This document shows positions 8,761 through 16,848 of a DNA stretch of 19,281 nt, in pieces. The DNA comes from Litoreibacter sp. (lineage in GTDB: Bacteria; Pseudomonadota; Alphaproteobacteria; Rhodobacterales; Rhodobacteraceae), in NCBI GenBank assembly GCA_013042765.1, contig JABDPP010000407.1, positions 1-19,281 on the forward strand. The letters run 5' to 3'. The notes under the pieces are model-generated. The model was not told the DNA's origin, did not search any database, and worked only from the letters and a program-made list of their open reading frames with translations. Numbering within the stretch: position 1 is the stretch's first letter; every line of letters begins with the position of its first letter. The translations under genes and the position numbers were made by a program.

Positions 8761-9089
8761 CGCGGCTGACGTCTGAATTCTGGGTACAGGCTTATCTAAC
8801 CCGTCTGCGCCTGTCCGATATTCCCGCGTTCGTCACGGCGAAGGGGGACGCGACGGCGGGCGCTGTCCTGATCAAATTGAATACGCTTGATGGTGGGGCG
8901 GCCTGTTATCAGCGTTCCTTCGACCTGATGACCGGGGAGCGTTCCTGGGTGGTTTTGGCGCAAGGCGGTGAGGGCGAGGTGGACGCGGCGTTGCAGCGGC
9001 AAAGGGAGTTTGATCCCGATCTCTGGGTGATCGAGGTTGAGGACAAGCTTGGCCGCCATCTTCTGGACGAGCCGGGGCTTGCAAGCTGA
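8757..9089 (+). CDS. DUF1491 family protein
   Basis: 110 aa, cytosolic, function unknown. The sequence [17 protein letters not shown] at the N-terminus and a central block with [20 protein letters not shown] fit the DUF1491 family, which is largely alphaproteobacterial. The C-terminal part, including [21 protein letters not shown], is typical. No catalytic motif, signal peptide or membrane segment is visible. It starts with ATGA overlap on era and its stop shares one base with the recO start. Its constant position between era and recO hints at a link with ribosome assembly or DNA repair, but that is inference only. Confidence 0.9.
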   Translation: MTRLTSEFWVQAYLTRLRLSDIPAFVTAKGDATAGAVLIKLNTLDGGAACYQRSFDLMTGERSWVVLAQGGEGEVDAALQRQREFDPDLWVIEVEDKLGRHLLDEPGLAS

Positions 9090-9817
9090 TGGAGTGGCGC
9101 GGCGAAGGAGTGCTCCTGGCCGTGCGCCGCCACGGCGAAAGTGCTGCCATCATCGAGGTCTTTACGCGCGAATATGGGCGTCATGCGGGCGTGGTGCGCG
9201 GTGGTGCCTCCCGCAAGATTGCACCGATCCTGCAACCCGGGGCTCAGCTTGATGTGACATGGCGCGCGCGCCTTGAAGACCATCTGGGAAGCTTCAGCGT
9301 TGAACCGCTCAAATCCCGTGCAGCGCAGGTCATGGGAGACAGAAAGGCTTTGGCTGGGCTGAACGCGATTTGCGGGCTTCTGAGTTTTTCAATGGCGGAG
9401 CGTGACCCGCATCCGGAGCTTTACGTCCGGTCGATTGATCTGTTTGACCGGCTGGGAGTGGAAGAGGACTGGCCGCTTGTCTATCTCAAATGGGAACTCG
9501 CCCTGCTGGAAGACCTAGGCTTCGGGCTTGATCTGGTAAGCTGTGCGGTAACTGGAACGCGCGATGATCTGGCCTATGTGTCGCCCCGGTCTGGCCGCGC
9601 GGTCAGTCGCGAGGGTGCCGGCGAATGGGCCGGCAAGTTGCTCCCGCTACCCCTCTGTCTGATGGGGCAGGGGCCGACCGATCCGGAAGGGCTTGCGGAC
9701 GGGTTGAAACTCACGGGGTATTTCCTGAACACGTGGCTGGCACCGGAACTGGGTGACAAGCCTTTGCCGGCGGCACGGCAGCGTCTCGTCGATATCCTGA
9801 CCCGTAAAGCTGACTGA
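9089..9817 (+). CDS. recO: DNA repair protein RecO
   Basis: 242 aa. RecO works with RecF and RecR to load RecA onto SSB-coated single-stranded DNA at gaps. The N-terminal OB fold begins [30 protein letters not shown] in family style, with VVRGGASRK following. The C-terminal helical part includes [18 protein letters not shown] and [22 protein letters not shown]. Many RecO proteins carry a four-cysteine zinc site in this last region; here only one cysteine remains, so zinc binding is not expected. ATG 9089 shares its A with the last base of the DUF1491 TGA. The gene closes the plus-strand run. Confidence 0.94.
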   Translation: MEWRGEGVLLAVRRHGESAAIIEVFTREYGRHAGVVRGGASRKIAPILQPGAQLDVTWRARLEDHLGSFSVEPLKSRAAQVMGDRKALAGLNAICGLLSFSMAERDPHPELYVRSIDLFDRLGVEEDWPLVYLKWELALLEDLGFGLDLVSCAVTGTRDDLAYVSPRSGRAVSREGAGEWAGKLLPLPLCLMGQGPTDPEGLADGLKLTGYFLNTWLAPELGDKPLPAARQRLVDILTRKAD

Positions 9818-9843
9818 TCTGGGGCTGGTCTGCCGGATCAGTC
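9812..9843. terminator. Shared hairpin at the recO/mcd convergent ends
   Basis: GACTGATC (9812-9819) and GATCAGTC (9836-9843) pair perfectly over 8 bp, with GGC (9823-9825) and GCC (9832-9834) able to form a small inner stem. The element contains the recO TGA in its left arm and the mcd TGA in its right arm, and it fills the whole 20 bp gap between the convergent genes. The symmetry suits a terminator working in both directions, but there is no T-tract, so intrinsic termination would be weak. Confidence 0.45.
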
Positions 9844-11529
9844 CAGTAAGCGCCGAGCGATGACCTGCGCCTGAATCTCCGCCGCGCCTTCAAAGATGTT
9901 GAGGATGCGCGCATCGCAAAGAATGCGACTGATGGAATATTCCAGCGCGAAGCCGTTGCCGCCGTGGATCTGCAACCCGTTATCGGCAGCCGCCCATGCG
10001 ACGCGGGCACCCAACAATTTGGCCATCCCGGCTTCGAGGTCGCAACGGCGATCATTGTCTTTCTGCGTGGCCGAAAAATAGGTTAGCTGCCGCGCGATCA
10101 TGATCTCCACGGCCATCATGGCGAGCTTTCCGGAGACGCGGGGGAAGTTGATCAGGGATTTGCCGAACTGCTTGCGGTCGACCGCATATTGCATCGCTAC
10201 GTCGAGCGCGGATTGAGCCACGCCTATGGCACGCGCGGCTGTCTGGATACGGGCGGATTCAAAGGTCTGCATCAGCTGCTTGAAACCTTGCCCTTCAACG
10301 CCGCCCAGCAGGTTCTCACCTTTGACGTGAAAATTATCAAAGGCCAGTTCGTACTCCTTCATCCCGCGGTAGCCCAGAACCTCGATTTCTCCGCCTGTCA
10401 TGCCGTCGGTCGGGAATGGTGCTGCGTCGGTGCCCGGTGTTTTCTCGGCCAGGAACATCGACAGCCCACGATAATCCGTGCTGTCGGGGTCTGTGCGCGC
10501 CAGCAGGGTCATCACCTGAGTGCGTGCGGCATGGGTGATCCAGGTCTTGTTGCCTGTAACCTTGTAGTCGTCACCTTCCCGAACGGCACGGGTGCGCAGC
10601 GCCCCGAGATCGGAGCCGGTGTTTGGTTCGGTAAAGACCGCTGTCGGCAGCGTCTCCGAAGAGGCCAGTTGCGGAAGCCATTTCTGTTTTTGCTCCTCGG
10701 TGCCGCCGCACAGGATCAGTTCGGCAGCGATCTCCGACCGGGTGCCCAGAGAGCCAACGCCGATATAGCCGCGGGAAAGCTCTTCGGAGACCACGACCAT
10801 GGACGCTTTGGACAGGCCAAAGCCGCCGTATTCCTCTGGTATCGTCAAGCCGAAGACGCCCATCTCGGCCAGTTCCTCGATGAGCTCCATTGGGATCAAC
10901 TCGTCCTTGAGGTGCCACTCATGGGCGTGCGGTTCGACGCGATCGACGCTGAACCGACGGAACTGCTCGCGGATCATCTCCAGCTCTTGATCCAGACCGC
11001 TGGCGCCGACGGTAATATTTGCGGCCTGTTCCTGCATCAGTTCCACAAGGCGGGTCCGTGCGGTCTGGGTATTGCCGGATTGCATCAAGGCCGTGATCTC
11101 GGGGGCCAACAGGGCACGCTGATCGTCCTCGCTGAGGTCGATATCTTGCAGGCGCAGAATTTCACCCTGAGACATCGGAATACCGCCACGGATCTGTCCG
11201 AGATACTCGGCAAAGGCGATTTGGTGAATCAGTTGCTCGAGCTCTCCAAACTTCCCTTCCGCGTAGAGTTTTTCTGCCCAAGCCTGCATCTGAACTAGGG
11301 ATTGAGCATAGGTTGCCAGCCAGGCCAACCCGTGGGCGGCGGACTGGTTTTCCTCGATTAACCTACTGGAAATACGGCCGTCTTTCGTCACGGTGGTCCG
11401 CAAGATGTCCTTGGCTCGCGCAAGAAGCCCGCCTACTGGCTCCAGCGCATTTCCTGTCAGAGACAGCAAGTCGGGGAGACGGGCATCAGGTGCGGTTTCC
11501 AGTGGCATATCCTGTCCATCGTGAGCCAT
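9838..11529 (-). CDS. mcd: (2S)-methylsuccinyl-CoA dehydrogenase
   Basis: 563 aa. It is a flavin-dependent acyl-CoA dehydrogenase expected to oxidise (2S)-methylsuccinyl-CoA to mesaconyl-CoA in the ethylmalonyl-CoA pathway, which replenishes C4 acids during growth on acetate-type C2 substrates. The acyl-CoA dehydrogenase core (from about residue 180) has FTEPNTGSDLGALRT, VTGNKTWITHA, FESARIQTAARAIGVAQSA and a C-terminal IFEGAAEIQ whose Glu547 is in the usual catalytic-base position. An N-terminal extension of about 170 residues, absent from ordinary acyl-CoA dehydrogenases, and EIEVLGYRGMKEYELAFD are characteristic of Mcd. The start ATG 11529 has AAGGAT 9 bases upstream. Other pathway genes (ccr, ecm, mch) are not in this window. 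A generic acyl-CoA dehydrogenase is the less likely alternative. Confidence 0.87.
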   Translation of the reverse strand: MAHDGQDMPLETAPDARLPDLLSLTGNALEPVGGLLARAKDILRTTVTKDGRISSRLIEENQSAAHGLAWLATYAQSLVQMQAWAEKLYAEGKFGELEQLIHQIAFAEYLGQIRGGIPMSQGEILRLQDIDLSEDDQRALLAPEITALMQSGNTQTARTRLVELMQEQAANITVGASGLDQELEMIREQFRRFSVDRVEPHAHEWHLKDELIPMELIEELAEMGVFGLTIPEEYGGFGLSKASMVVVSEELSRGYIGVGSLGTRSEIAAELILCGGTEEQKQKWLPQLASSETLPTAVFTEPNTGSDLGALRTRAVREGDDYKVTGNKTWITHAARTQVMTLLARTDPDSTDYRGLSMFLAEKTPGTDAAPFPTDGMTGGEIEVLGYRGMKEYELAFDNFHVKGENLLGGVEGQGFKQLMQTFESARIQTAARAIGVAQSALDVAMQYAVDRKQFGKSLINFPRVSGKLAMMAVEIMIARQLTYFSATQKDNDRRCDLEAGMAKLLGARVAWAAADNGLQIHGGNGFALEYSISRILCDARILNIFEGAAEIQAQVIARRLLD

Positions 11530-11679
11530 GACATGAATCCTTTATATCAGCTTTTCTACGGATATGTTGTTTGCAGGTGCAGCGCAACAATAATTCACAA
11601 TCAGAAATCATTTTGAATTAAAATGTCGCTCAAATTTGCCGGGTGCAACTTCAGCCCGGGAGGAGTATGACGCCATAAC
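11530..11679. promoter_or_regulatory. Divergent promoter region of mcd and the TauE/SafE permease
   Basis: A 150 bp AT-rich region between two divergent genes, with three inverted repeats. CATTTT (11609-11614) and AAAATG (11620-11625) pair perfectly around GAATT. TTTGC (11635-11639) and GCAAC (11645-11649) lie around a 5-base spacer, with outer bases extending the symmetry to six of seven. TTTGC (11570-11574) with GCAGC (11579-11583) forms a weaker copy with a 4-base spacer, inside a larger TTGTT...AACAA pair (11567-11590). Repeated TTTGC half-sites upstream of an ethylmalonyl-CoA pathway gene suggest an operator for an acyl-CoA-responsive regulator, but no binding protein is identified here. 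I could not place -35 and -10 boxes with confidence. Confidence 0.45.
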
Positions 11680-12447
11680 ATGGAGTATCTGATTTCAGAT
11701 CTGGGGCTTTACGCGGTGAGCTACGCCTTTGCCATCGCACTGTTGGCCGGGGTTGTGAAGGGCATTGTTGGCTTTGCAATGCCGATGATCCTGATTTCGG
11801 GCCTGACGCTTTTCCTGCCACCAGAGATCGCGCTGGCAGGTCTGATTATGCCCACGCTGGTGACCAACACGATGCAGGCCTTGCGTCAGGGATTTTCCGC
11901 GGCATGGAGCGCGATAAAGCGGTTTCGCATCTTCCTGCTTGTCGGAGCTGTCGTCTTGCTGAGTTCCGCGCAGCTGGTGAAGATCCTTCCTCCCGACATG
12001 CTCTTGCTGGGGATCGGCATTCCCATCACGCTCTTTGCCGGTGTTCAGGTGCTGGGCTGGCGGCCGCACTTTGATAAAAGCAACCGCTGGGCGGAGACAA
12101 TCGTCGCCATTGTGGCAGGCATCTCTGGTGGGCTGTCCGGGGTCTGGGGGCCGCCGACGGTTGCTTACCTGACGGCCATCAACACGCCCAAGGAAGAGCA
12201 GATGCGCGCGCAGGGCGTGGTCTATGGTTTGGGTGCGGTTCTGTTGGTGATTGCGCATGTGAAATCTGGCGTCATCCGAACGGAGACATTACCGCTTTCT
12301 ATCGCGCTGGTTGTGCCTGCCGTGATCGGAACCTGGCTCGGTTTCAAAATACAGGATCGCGTTGATCAGGCGACCTTCCGGAAGGTGACACTGCTTGTCG
12401 TCCTGATTGCAGGGGTCAACCTCGTGCGACGCGGGTTGTTGGGTTAG
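11680..12447 (+). CDS. Sulfite exporter TauE/SafE family (TSUP) permease
   Basis: 255 aa, strongly hydrophobic, with about eight predicted membrane segments. The N-terminal repeat contains ALLAGVVKGIVGFAMPMILI and the second repeat contains AGISGGLSGVWGPPTVAYL, the paired glycine/proline-rich loops of TSUP transporters. These move sulfite, sulfoacetate, other organic sulfonates or carboxylates; the substrate cannot be read from this sequence. ATG 11680 is the first possible start, because an in-frame TGA lies at 11668-11670. The only good Shine-Dalgarno (AGGAG, 11661-11665) is 14 bases away, which is long, and a three-codon ORF lies in between. Its position next to mcd suggests, weakly, an organic acid substrate. 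Confidence 0.9.
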   Translation: MEYLISDLGLYAVSYAFAIALLAGVVKGIVGFAMPMILISGLTLFLPPEIALAGLIMPTLVTNTMQALRQGFSAAWSAIKRFRIFLLVGAVVLLSSAQLVKILPPDMLLLGIGIPITLFAGVQVLGWRPHFDKSNRWAETIVAIVAGISGGLSGVWGPPTVAYLTAINTPKEEQMRAQGVVYGLGAVLLVIAHVKSGVIRTETLPLSIALVVPAVIGTWLGFKIQDRVDQATFRKVTLLVVLIAGVNLVRRGLLG

Positions 12448-12463
12448 CGTCCTTAAGAAACGA

Positions 12464-12492
12464 AAAACGCCCCGGCAGAGCCGAGGCGTTTT
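12464..12492. terminator. Bidirectional intrinsic terminator (TSUP permease / pckA)
   Basis: A near-perfect hairpin: AAAACGCC (12464-12471) and CGGC (12473-12476) pair with GCCG (12480-12483) and GGCGTTTT (12485-12492) around an AGA loop, with a single C-A mismatch (12472/12484). A-tract and T-tract flank the GC stem, so it reads as an intrinsic terminator on both strands. It lies 16 bp after the permease stop and 19 bp beyond the pckA stop, ending both convergent transcripts. Confidence 0.88.
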
Positions 12493-12511
12493 CCACTGAT
12501 AATTCTGTTAT

Positions 12512-14110
12512 CTATCCGATTGCAGCGGCCTTAACGTCTTCGTCGATGTAGGGCAGGTATTGCTCAAAGTTGTCGGAGAACATCTCCACCAGCTTGGCTG
12601 CCTGCGCGTCGTAGGCGGTGGCTTCGTCCCAAGTGCGGCGCGGATCGAGCAGGATGCTGGCGACACCGTTGCATTCGGTCGGAACCTCGAAGCCGAAATT
12701 CGGATCCTTACGGAATTCAACGTTGTTAAGGGACCCATCGAGCGCTGCCGTCAGAAGCGCCCGTGTAGCCTTGATTGGCATCCGCGACCCGGTACCGTAT
12801 GCACCGCCTGTCCAGCCGGTGTTCACAAGCCAGCAGGTCGAGCCGTATTGGGCGATCTTCTCACGCAGCAGGTTGCCGTAGACCTCGGGGCGGCGCGGCA
12901 TGAACGGTGCACCGAAACAGGTTGAGAAGGTCGGCTGGGACTCCGTCACGCCACGCTCAGTTCCGGCGACTTTCGCGGTGAAACCTGACAGGAAGTGATA
13001 CATGGCCTGTGCCGGTGTCAGTCGTGCGATCGGAGGCAGAACGCCGAAGGCGTCACAGGTAAGCATGATGATGTTTTTGGGATGTCCGGCCAGACCACTC
13101 TTGGACGCGTTCGGGATGTAATCCAGCGGGTAAGCGCAACGCATGTTCGCCGTCAGGCTGTCATCTTCGAAATCCAGATCAAGGGTCTCTTCGTCGTAGA
13201 CCATGTTCTCGATCACGGTACCGAACATGCTGGTCGTGGCGTAGATTTCGGGTTCGGCTTCGGGGCTCAGGCTGATCGTCTTGGCATAGCAGCCGCCCTC
13301 GAAATTGAAGATACCGCGGTCGGACCAGCCATGTTCGTCGTCGCCGAGCAGGGTACGATCCGGATCGGCGGACAGCGTTGTCTTACCAGTTCCGGACAAG
13401 CCGAAGAACACTGCCGAGTCGACCGCGTTGCCAGCGGCATGGTTGGCCGAGCCGTGCATGGGCATCACGCCCTTTTCCGGCAGCAGGTAGTTCATCAGGC
13501 CAAAGATGCCCTTCTTGTTCTCACCCGCGTATTGGGTGTTCCCGATCAGGATCAGCTTGGCGTCGAGATTCGCCGCGATCACCGTCTCGGAACGGCAGCC
13601 ATGACGCTCGGGATCGGCTTTGAAGCTGGGGCAGTTGATGACGGTGAACTCTGGTGTGAAACTGTCCAGTTCGCCACGCTCGGGACACCGGAACATGTGC
13701 CGGATGAACAGATTGTGCCAAGCCAGTTCCGTGCACAGGCGCACGTCCAGACGGTGTGCTGCATCGGCGCCGCAAAACATATCCTGAACGAAGTAGTCGC
13801 GTCCTTTCATGTGCTCGAGCATGTCGGCCTTGAGTACCTCGAAATGCTCCGGCGACATCTCGTTGGTGTTCTCCCACCAGATCGAGTCTTCGGTTGTCGC
13901 GGTGCGCACGGTGAACTTGTCCTTGGGGGAGCGGCCGGTGAATTCCCCGGTCTCGCAAAGGAAGGCGCCGCCTTGCCCCAGATGACCTTCGCCGCGCTTG
14001 AGCGCTTCTTCGATGATGGAAGGCTCGAGATAGTTATAGAAAACGTTTCCCAGCTCGGTGATGCCTTGATCTTCCAACGTATGCGAGGGATTCACGCGCC
14101 CTTTAATCAT
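12512..14110 (-). CDS. pckA: Phosphoenolpyruvate carboxykinase (ATP)
   Basis: 532 aa, full length. It converts oxaloacetate and ATP to phosphoenolpyruvate, CO2 and ADP, the entry step of gluconeogenesis. The ATP-dependent class is shown by the P-loop [13 protein letters not shown] (237-249), the kinase-2 motif [11 protein letters not shown] with Asp257/Asp258, [10 protein letters not shown] (Arg60, substrate binding), MHGSAN and the adenine-binding [10 protein letters not shown] region near the C-terminus. ATG 14110 has GGAG 8 bases upstream. It is divergent from chvI, an arrangement known in Rhizobiales and Rhodobacterales, and a ChvI-type regulator could affect it. Together with mcd it points to growth on organic acids and C2 units. 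Confidence 0.98.
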   Translation of the reverse strand: MIKGRVNPSHTLEDQGITELGNVFYNYLEPSIIEEALKRGEGHLGQGGAFLCETGEFTGRSPKDKFTVRTATTEDSIWWENTNEMSPEHFEVLKADMLEHMKGRDYFVQDMFCGADAAHRLDVRLCTELAWHNLFIRHMFRCPERGELDSFTPEFTVINCPSFKADPERHGCRSETVIAANLDAKLILIGNTQYAGENKKGIFGLMNYLLPEKGVMPMHGSANHAAGNAVDSAVFFGLSGTGKTTLSADPDRTLLGDDEHGWSDRGIFNFEGGCYAKTISLSPEAEPEIYATTSMFGTVIENMVYDEETLDLDFEDDSLTANMRCAYPLDYIPNASKSGLAGHPKNIIMLTCDAFGVLPPIARLTPAQAMYHFLSGFTAKVAGTERGVTESQPTFSTCFGAPFMPRRPEVYGNLLREKIAQYGSTCWLVNTGWTGGAYGTGSRMPIKATRALLTAALDGSLNNVEFRKDPNFGFEVPTECNGVASILLDPRRTWDEATAYDAQAAKLVEMFSDNFEQYLPYIDEDVKAAAIG

Positions 14111-14419
14111 CTTTCGTTCTCCGGTTGCGACGAGACTGTGTCTTTTTTCTGTGCCGCGGTCACTTGCGTGACGAGCACACTGTTCATGAGGAACAGGTCG
14201 TTTACGTATACAGTATCGATCGCCTCTGATGGAACCGGAGAAGGCCCCTCGTTAGCGTTATCATTCACCAAGAACTGCGGCAAATTAGTCAAACATTAGG
14301 ACGGAAACGGCGAAATAGACCATGCCGCCGCCCGATTCGGAACAAATTCATTGATTCTGGGAGCTCAAAAGCCGAGATTATGTGAAAAGATAAAAACAGA
14401 GCAGATAAAGGGATCCACG
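14111..14419. promoter_or_regulatory. 309 bp divergent intergenic region, pckA / chvI
   Basis: This region has no convincing gene. On the pckA side it contains a structured hairpin (annotated separately) and a weak TTG-initiated 61-codon frame (14292-14107, minus) whose TGA overlaps the pckA ATG. On the chvI side the last 40 bases are A-rich (about 14380-14410) and lead to AGGGA, 6-7 bases before the chvI ATG. The chvI frame is open back to TTG 14351, but the conserved receiver start [10 protein letters not shown] and the ribosome site put the start at 14420. Both promoters must lie here, but no pair of -35 and -10 boxes is good enough to call. Confidence 0.5.
14150..14179 (-). promoter_or_regulatory. 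Stem-loop with GCAA tetraloop in the pckA leader
   Basis: Read on the pckA strand, TGTGC (14179-14175) and GCACA (14154-14150) form an outer 5 bp stem, and GTCAC (14172-14168) and GTGAC (14163-14159) form a perfect inner stem closed by GCAA, a GNRA-type tetraloop. A small asymmetric internal loop separates the stems. It ends 39 bases before the pckA ATG, outside the ribosome site. A run of A, not T, follows on the pckA strand, so it is not a terminator. It could stabilise the mRNA or bind a protein; the role is inferred. Confidence 0.4.
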
Positions 14420-15121
14420 ATGTCGAAAATTGCACTGGTGGACGACGACAGGAACATTCTCACCTCGGTTCAGATGACGCTTGAGGCGGAGGGTTTCGAT
14501 GTTGAGACCTACAATGACGGCCAATCGGCGCTTGATGCGTTCAACCGAAAACTGCCCGACATGGCGGTTCTGGATATCAAGATGCCCAGGATGGACGGCA
14601 TGGATCTGCTGCAGCGCCTGCGGCAGAAGACAGATATGCCGGTTATCTTCCTGACCTCTAAAGATGACGAGATTGACGAGGTGCTGGGCCTTCGAATGGG
14701 GGCGGACGATTACGTGCGCAAGCCGTTCTCGCAGCGCCTTCTGGTTGAGCGGATCCGCGCCTTGCTGCGGCGCAAAGAGGCGATTGAGAAGGACGATGCC
14801 GGCGAGCCGGAAACGAGCCAGGTTATGGTGCGTGGCGAGCTGACTATGGACCCGCTGCGCCACACGGTGGTCTGGAAGGGAAATGACGTGTCGCTCACGG
14901 TGACAGAGTTCCTGCTGCTTCAGGCACTGGCGCAACGTCCCGGTTTCGTTAAGAGCCGCGATCAATTGATGGATGTTGCGTATGACGACCAGGTCTATGT
15001 GGACGACCGGACGATCGACAGCCACATTAAGCGTCTGCGCAAGAAGATGCGGACGGCCGATGAGGAATTCAACGCGATCGAAACGTTGTACGGAATAGGC
15101 TACAGATACAACGAAGAGTAG
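14420..15121 (+). CDS. chvI: Response regulator ChvI (OmpR family)
   Basis: 233 aa. The receiver domain (1-115) starts [16 protein letters not shown], with acidic residues 8-10, phospho-acceptor Asp52 in [11 protein letters not shown], and Lys101 in DDYVRKPFS. The C-terminal winged-helix domain (about 130-230) contains [18 protein letters not shown] and [17 protein letters not shown], the OmpR-type DNA-recognition helix. ChvI with its kinase controls envelope, acid-stress and surface polysaccharide genes in alphaproteobacteria. The ATG has AGGGA upstream. The kinase gene follows after 2 bases, so the two are co-translated. Its promoter region is shared with pckA. Confidence 0.94.
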   Translation: MSKIALVDDDRNILTSVQMTLEAEGFDVETYNDGQSALDAFNRKLPDMAVLDIKMPRMDGMDLLQRLRQKTDMPVIFLTSKDDEIDEVLGLRMGADDYVRKPFSQRLLVERIRALLRRKEAIEKDDAGEPETSQVMVRGELTMDPLRHTVVWKGNDVSLTVTEFLLLQALAQRPGFVKSRDQLMDVAYDDQVYVDDRTIDSHIKRLRKKMRTADEEFNAIETLYGIGYRYNEE

Positions 15122-15123
15122 TC

Positions 15124-16848
15124 ATGTCGATTGCTTCAAAACTATCGGTGGTTGGCAGCCGGAGCGTCCGGAATGCCGATCTGGTGATGGGTGAGGACTG
15201 GACGGAACTCGAAGAGGCCGTCGAGACCGAACTCAAGAACAAGCGCGCCCAGCGAAACCTGATTTCGCTCAATCGTTCGCCTCTGGCCCGCAAGATCATC
15301 ACCTTCAACATGCTGGCACTGATCGTGCTGGTGACCGGTGTTTTGTTTATTAACCCGTTTCGGGACACGTTGGTTGCTCAGCGTGAGGCTCAGCTGGTCA
15401 ACGAGGTTCAGCTGATCGCAAAGATTTTCGAGGCGCGCACAATCGAAGATCCGGATGGTGCGGGTGGGACGCTTGTTGATCTCTCCAACGCTGCGCAGAC
15501 GATGGCGGATCTGAAGCTGGAGCCGGGGACCGAGGTTTTCGTTTTTGACAAGTCCGAGCGCCTGATCGCCAGCGCCAAAATTGCATTCCCCAAGAGTGCC
15601 GAAGATGCGGACCCTGCCGGCACCAGCACCTTCATCACGAATTTTCTGAACGATGTCTGGTCCACGGTCTCGGATGCGCTTGGGCCGGAGCAGGATCTGG
15701 TTGCGGGTATCACCGGGCAAGACGAAGCACGCTTTCTTCTGCCGCGCGCATTGGCCGGAGAAACCCTTGGCCGCAATGGCCGCAATGAGGCTGGCGATAG
15801 CCTGTTTTCAGTAGCGGCCCCGATCACACAGAATGGTACGGGCATCGGCGCGATCGCCCTGACCACCGTATCTGGAGAGATTGACCAGCTTGTCCGGATT
15901 GAGCGGGAACAGGTTCTCCAGATGTTCGTGATCGCGATTCTTGTGTCCATCGGGTTGTCTCTGGTCCTGGCCAGCACGATTGCCAATCCGCTCTCCGACC
16001 TTGCGGCCGCGGCCGAAATCGGGCGTGACAAGAATGCCCGTAAGGTGGCGCCGAGCCGCGTGAAAATCCCTGACCTGACGGCCCGCCCTGACGAGATCGG
16101 GCGTCTTTCAGGGGCGATGAGGGGCATGGTCGCCGCACTCTATGAACGGATTGATGCGAATGAACAATTCGCCGCCGACGTTGCACATGAGATCAAGAAC
16201 CCTCTTGCCTCCCTGCGCTCGGCCGTCGGGACGATGCATGTGGCGAAAAACGATGATCAACGGGGCCGACTGCTTGATGTGATCGAGCATGATGTTCGGC
16301 GTCTTGACCGGCTTGTCAGTGACATCTCGAACGCATCGCGTCTGGACAGCGAGCTAGTCAAAGAGGATGAAGAAGCCTTCGACCTGATGAAGATGATCAA
16401 CAACCTGACCGAGTATCTTGGGCAGGAAGCGGCCGAACGCGGCGTTGAGTTCATTAAAGATATCCCGAGCGAGCCGATCATGATCCATGGTCTCGAAGCG
16501 CGTTTGGCACAGGTTTTCGTCAACCTGATCACCAACGCGACGTCCTTTTGCGAGGATGGAGATGCGGTGCGGATCTGGGCACGCCGCAGGGATAACCGGG
16601 TCCTCGTGGTCGTGGAAGACACCGGGCCGGGCATCCCGGAACAGGCTCTCTCAAAAGTCTTCAAACGGTTCTACTCCGAACGCCCTGAAAACCAGTTCGG
16701 CAATCATTCGGGTCTCGGGCTGGCTATTTCCAAGCAGATCATCGAGGCGCATGGCGGTGTCATCTGGGCTGAAAATATCCGGCCGACAGATGCCGATATC
16801 ACCTCGGAGCCGCTGGGAGCGCGGTTCGTCGTGGGTCTGCCAACCTGA
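15124..16848 (+). CDS. chvG: Sensor histidine kinase ChvG
   Basis: 574 aa inner-membrane kinase partnering ChvI. A cytoplasmic N-tail of about 55 residues is followed by transmembrane segment 1 (about 58-77), a periplasmic sensor domain (about 78-263), transmembrane segment 2 (about 264-286), HAMP (about 287-340), the H-box AADVAHEIKNPLASLRSA with phospho-acceptor His355, the N-box VFVNLITNATSF, EDTGPGIP, FKRFYSERP and HSGLGLAIS. All catalytic boxes are intact. In relatives the periplasmic domain responds to acidity and cell-wall stress, partly through the periplasmic inhibitor ExoR, which is not seen here. Its TGA overlaps a CTG that probably starts hprK. Confidence 0.94.
   Translation: MSIASKLSVVGSRSVRNADLVMGEDWTELEEAVETELKNKRAQRNLISLNRSPLARKIITFNMLALIVLVTGVLFINPFRDTLVAQREAQLVNEVQLIAKIFEARTIEDPDGAGGTLVDLSNAAQTMADLKLEPGTEVFVFDKSERLIASAKIAFPKSAEDADPAGTSTFITNFLNDVWSTVSDALGPEQDLVAGITGQDEARFLLPRALAGETLGRNGRNEAGDSLFSVAAPITQNGTGIGAIALTTVSGEIDQLVRIEREQVLQMFVIAILVSIGLSLVLASTIANPLSDLAAAAEIGRDKNARKVAPSRVKIPDLTARPDEIGRLSGAMRGMVAALYERIDANEQFAADVAHEIKNPLASLRSAVGTMHVAKNDDQRGRLLDVIEHDVRRLDRLVSDISNASRLDSELVKEDEEAFDLMKMINNLTEYLGQEAAERGVEFIKDIPSEPIMIHGLEARLAQVFVNLITNATSFCEDGDAVRIWARRRDNRVLVVVEDTGPGIPEQALSKVFKRFYSERPENQFGNHSGLGLAISKQIIEAHGGVIWAENIRPTDADITSEPLGARFVVGLPT

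Noticed and set aside
10189..11298. Long open frame (369 codons) on the plus strand opposite mcd.
   Set aside because: Antisense shadow of mcd with no recognisable motifs or ribosome site.
14231..14254. EcfG-like promoter GGAAC...CGTT near chvI/pckA.
   Set aside because: The spacing of about 14 bases is shorter than the usual 16-18.
12995..14299. Long open frame (434 codons) on the plus strand opposite pckA.
   Set aside because: It lies wholly antisense to the unmistakable pckA gene, shows no recognisable domain, and is the usual shadow frame of a GC-rich gene.
14351..14419. Upstream TTG start for chvI adding 23 residues.
   Set aside because: The added residues are not part of a receiver domain, and ATG 14420 has AGGGA at good spacing.
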